From positions 186,001-250,000 of the forward strand of contig JBBMNZ010000082.1 of assembly GCA_037954325.1 (NCBI GenBank): DNA of 64,000 nucleotides. Reading direction: 5' to 3'. A model generated the notes under the pieces. That model was not told where the DNA came from. It saw only the letters and a program-made list of their open reading frames with translations, and ran no database searches. Positions 62,936-64,000 of this stretch are shown one piece after another; within the stretch, counting starts at the first letter, position 1; each line of letters opens with the position of its first letter. A program made the translations under genes and the position numbers. The stretch comes from Fistularia commersonii (lineage: Eukaryota > Chordata > Actinopteri > Syngnathiformes > Fistulariidae).

Positions 62936-64000
62936 TGATTCTGCAAAACACATGTCAAATTAAGTGTAATCCAGCGATAAGATCAAAAGATATAGCCATT
63001 CGTGAAAAAAGTGCTTATCTCACCGAGTTGAGACGTTTCTGATTAGGAGTGGAAATAACTAATGAATTTCATCAAGCTGGTTTCTGCTGTTGAAATATGT
63101 TGTTTAGGACAAGATTTTGCACAATATATGTCAAATTCAGTGAAATCCCATCACAGGTTCAAAAAATATAGCCATTCGTTCAAAAATTGCTTTTCTCACC
63201 AAGTTGAAGAGTTTTTGATTAGTATTGGAAATAACTTTTGAATTTCATCAAGCTGGTTTCTGCTCTTGAAATTTGTTGTTTAGGACATGATTCTGGACAA
63301 GATATGTCAAATTCAGTGTAATCCCTTCACATGTTCAAAAGATATAGCCATTCGTTCAAAAAGTACTTATCTCACCGAGTTGAAGCATTTTTGATTAGGA
63401 GTGGAAATAACTTTTGAATTTTATCACGCTGGTTTCTGCTGTTGAAATATGTTGTTTAGGACATGATTCTGCACAATATATGTCAAATTCTTGTGAGCCC
63501 TTTACAGGTTCAAAGGATATAGCCATCCGTTCAAAAAGGACTTATCTCACCGAGTTGAAGCGTTTTTGATTCGGAGTGGAAATAACCAATGAATTTCATC
63601 AAGCTGGTTTCTGCTGTTGAAATATGTTTTTTAGGATATGATTCTGCACAATATATGTCAAATTTAGTGTAATCACATCACAGGATCAAAAGATATAGCC
63701 ATTCGTTCAAAATCTGCTTATCTTATCGGGTTGAAAGCGTTTTTGATTAGGAGTGGAAATATCTGATGGATTTCATCAAGCTGGTTACTGCTGTTGAAAT
63801 ATGTTGTTTAGGACATGATTCTGCAAAACACATGTCAAATTCAGTGTAATCCAGCTACAAGTTGAAAAGATATAGCTATTCGATCAAAAAGTGCTTATCT
63901 CAACGAGTTGAAGCGTTTTTGATTCGGAGTGGAAATAACTAATGAATTTCATCAAGCTGTTTTCTGCTGTTGAAATATGTTGTTTAGGACATGATTCTGC
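62936..64000 (+). repeat. Higher-order repeat E, copy 2 (partial, cut by window end)
   Basis: About six monomers matching 61000-62064. Private changes include GAAGCATTTTTG near 63381 (copy 1 has GAAGAGTTTTTG) and CTCAACGAGTTG near 63898. The array clearly continues beyond base 64000. Confidence 0.82.

Larger units (their letters stand above)
1..64000. repeat. Tandem satellite array, 176-bp monomer (whole window)
   Basis: About 363 head-to-tail copies of a 176-bp monomer fill the window with no unique DNA between them. Monomer starts at 1, 177 and 353 show the period directly, and every larger repeat spacing I measured is close to a whole number of monomers. All copies have the same orientation; I saw no inversion, transposon, telomere-type repeat or RNA gene. 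One consensus monomer is about 35% G+C. Monomers differ by scattered substitutions and 1-3 bp indels, which is why HOR lengths fall a few bases short of exact multiples of 176. Size and organisation match centromeric or pericentromeric satellites, which in many eukaryotes bind CENH3/CENP-A nucleosomes. That role is inferred, not visible. Species not identified. Confidence 0.98.

Noticed and set aside
1..64000. CRISPR array or bacterial repeat region
   Set aside because: The repeated unit is the whole 176 bp with no repeat-spacer alternation, and units form higher-order repeats of 11-28 monomers as in eukaryotic satellites.

Overview
The whole window is one uninterrupted satellite DNA array. 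A monomer of about 176 bp, roughly 35% G+C by my count of one consensus monomer, repeats head-to-tail about 363 times from base 1 to base 64000. All copies lie in one orientation. I found no inversion, transposon, RNA gene, unique spacer or credible protein-coding gene. Monomer length, array size, A+T richness and multi-monomer higher-order repeats (HORs) are typical of centromeric or pericentromeric satellites of plants and animals, so the source is almost certainly a eukaryotic chromosome. I do not recognise the monomer with certainty and cannot name the species. A eukaryotic centromere core is the best inference, but the sequence alone does not show which block, if any, carries CENH3/CENP-A.

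Layout. Two flanks belong to one family (A): about 1-19246 and about 43061-59320. Within A there is a 21-monomer HOR (3692-3693 bp; copies at 2364, 6056 and 9749), a 12.13 kb-spaced duplication (1-6055 and 12135-18187), a 19-monomer HOR (3345 bp; 44230 and 47575) and a 28-monomer unit (4926 bp; 52073 and 56999). The marker word GGTTCATAGG falls at 2821, 6513, 10206, 14955, 46971, 50316, 52073 and 56999. These spacings equal 21, 21, 27, 182, 19, 10 and 28 monomers, so the A units appear to be related by gain or loss of whole monomers. The core (about 19247-43060) is a distinct family with a 20-monomer HOR in two versions: B (3517 bp, three copies from 21881) and C (3519 bp, two copies plus a fragment from 33610). 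Mixed monomers border these blocks. The right end (about 61000-64000) carries an 11-monomer HOR (1936 bp).

The A sequence that stops at about 19246 has its best counterpart near 56538, and A-type monomers resume near 43061. This fits a younger core array expanding inside an older one. Single-monomer deletions, dimer duplications and short conversion patches show unequal exchange and gene conversion at work.

The most interesting sequence-level signal is a recurrent monomer variant in the flanks. Its four clustered substitutions, including one apparently compensatory pair, turn an imperfect dyad into a perfect 12-bp palindrome. It lies just downstream of a second dyad present in most monomers. 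No gene system was found, and the short open reading frames are by-products of the repeat.
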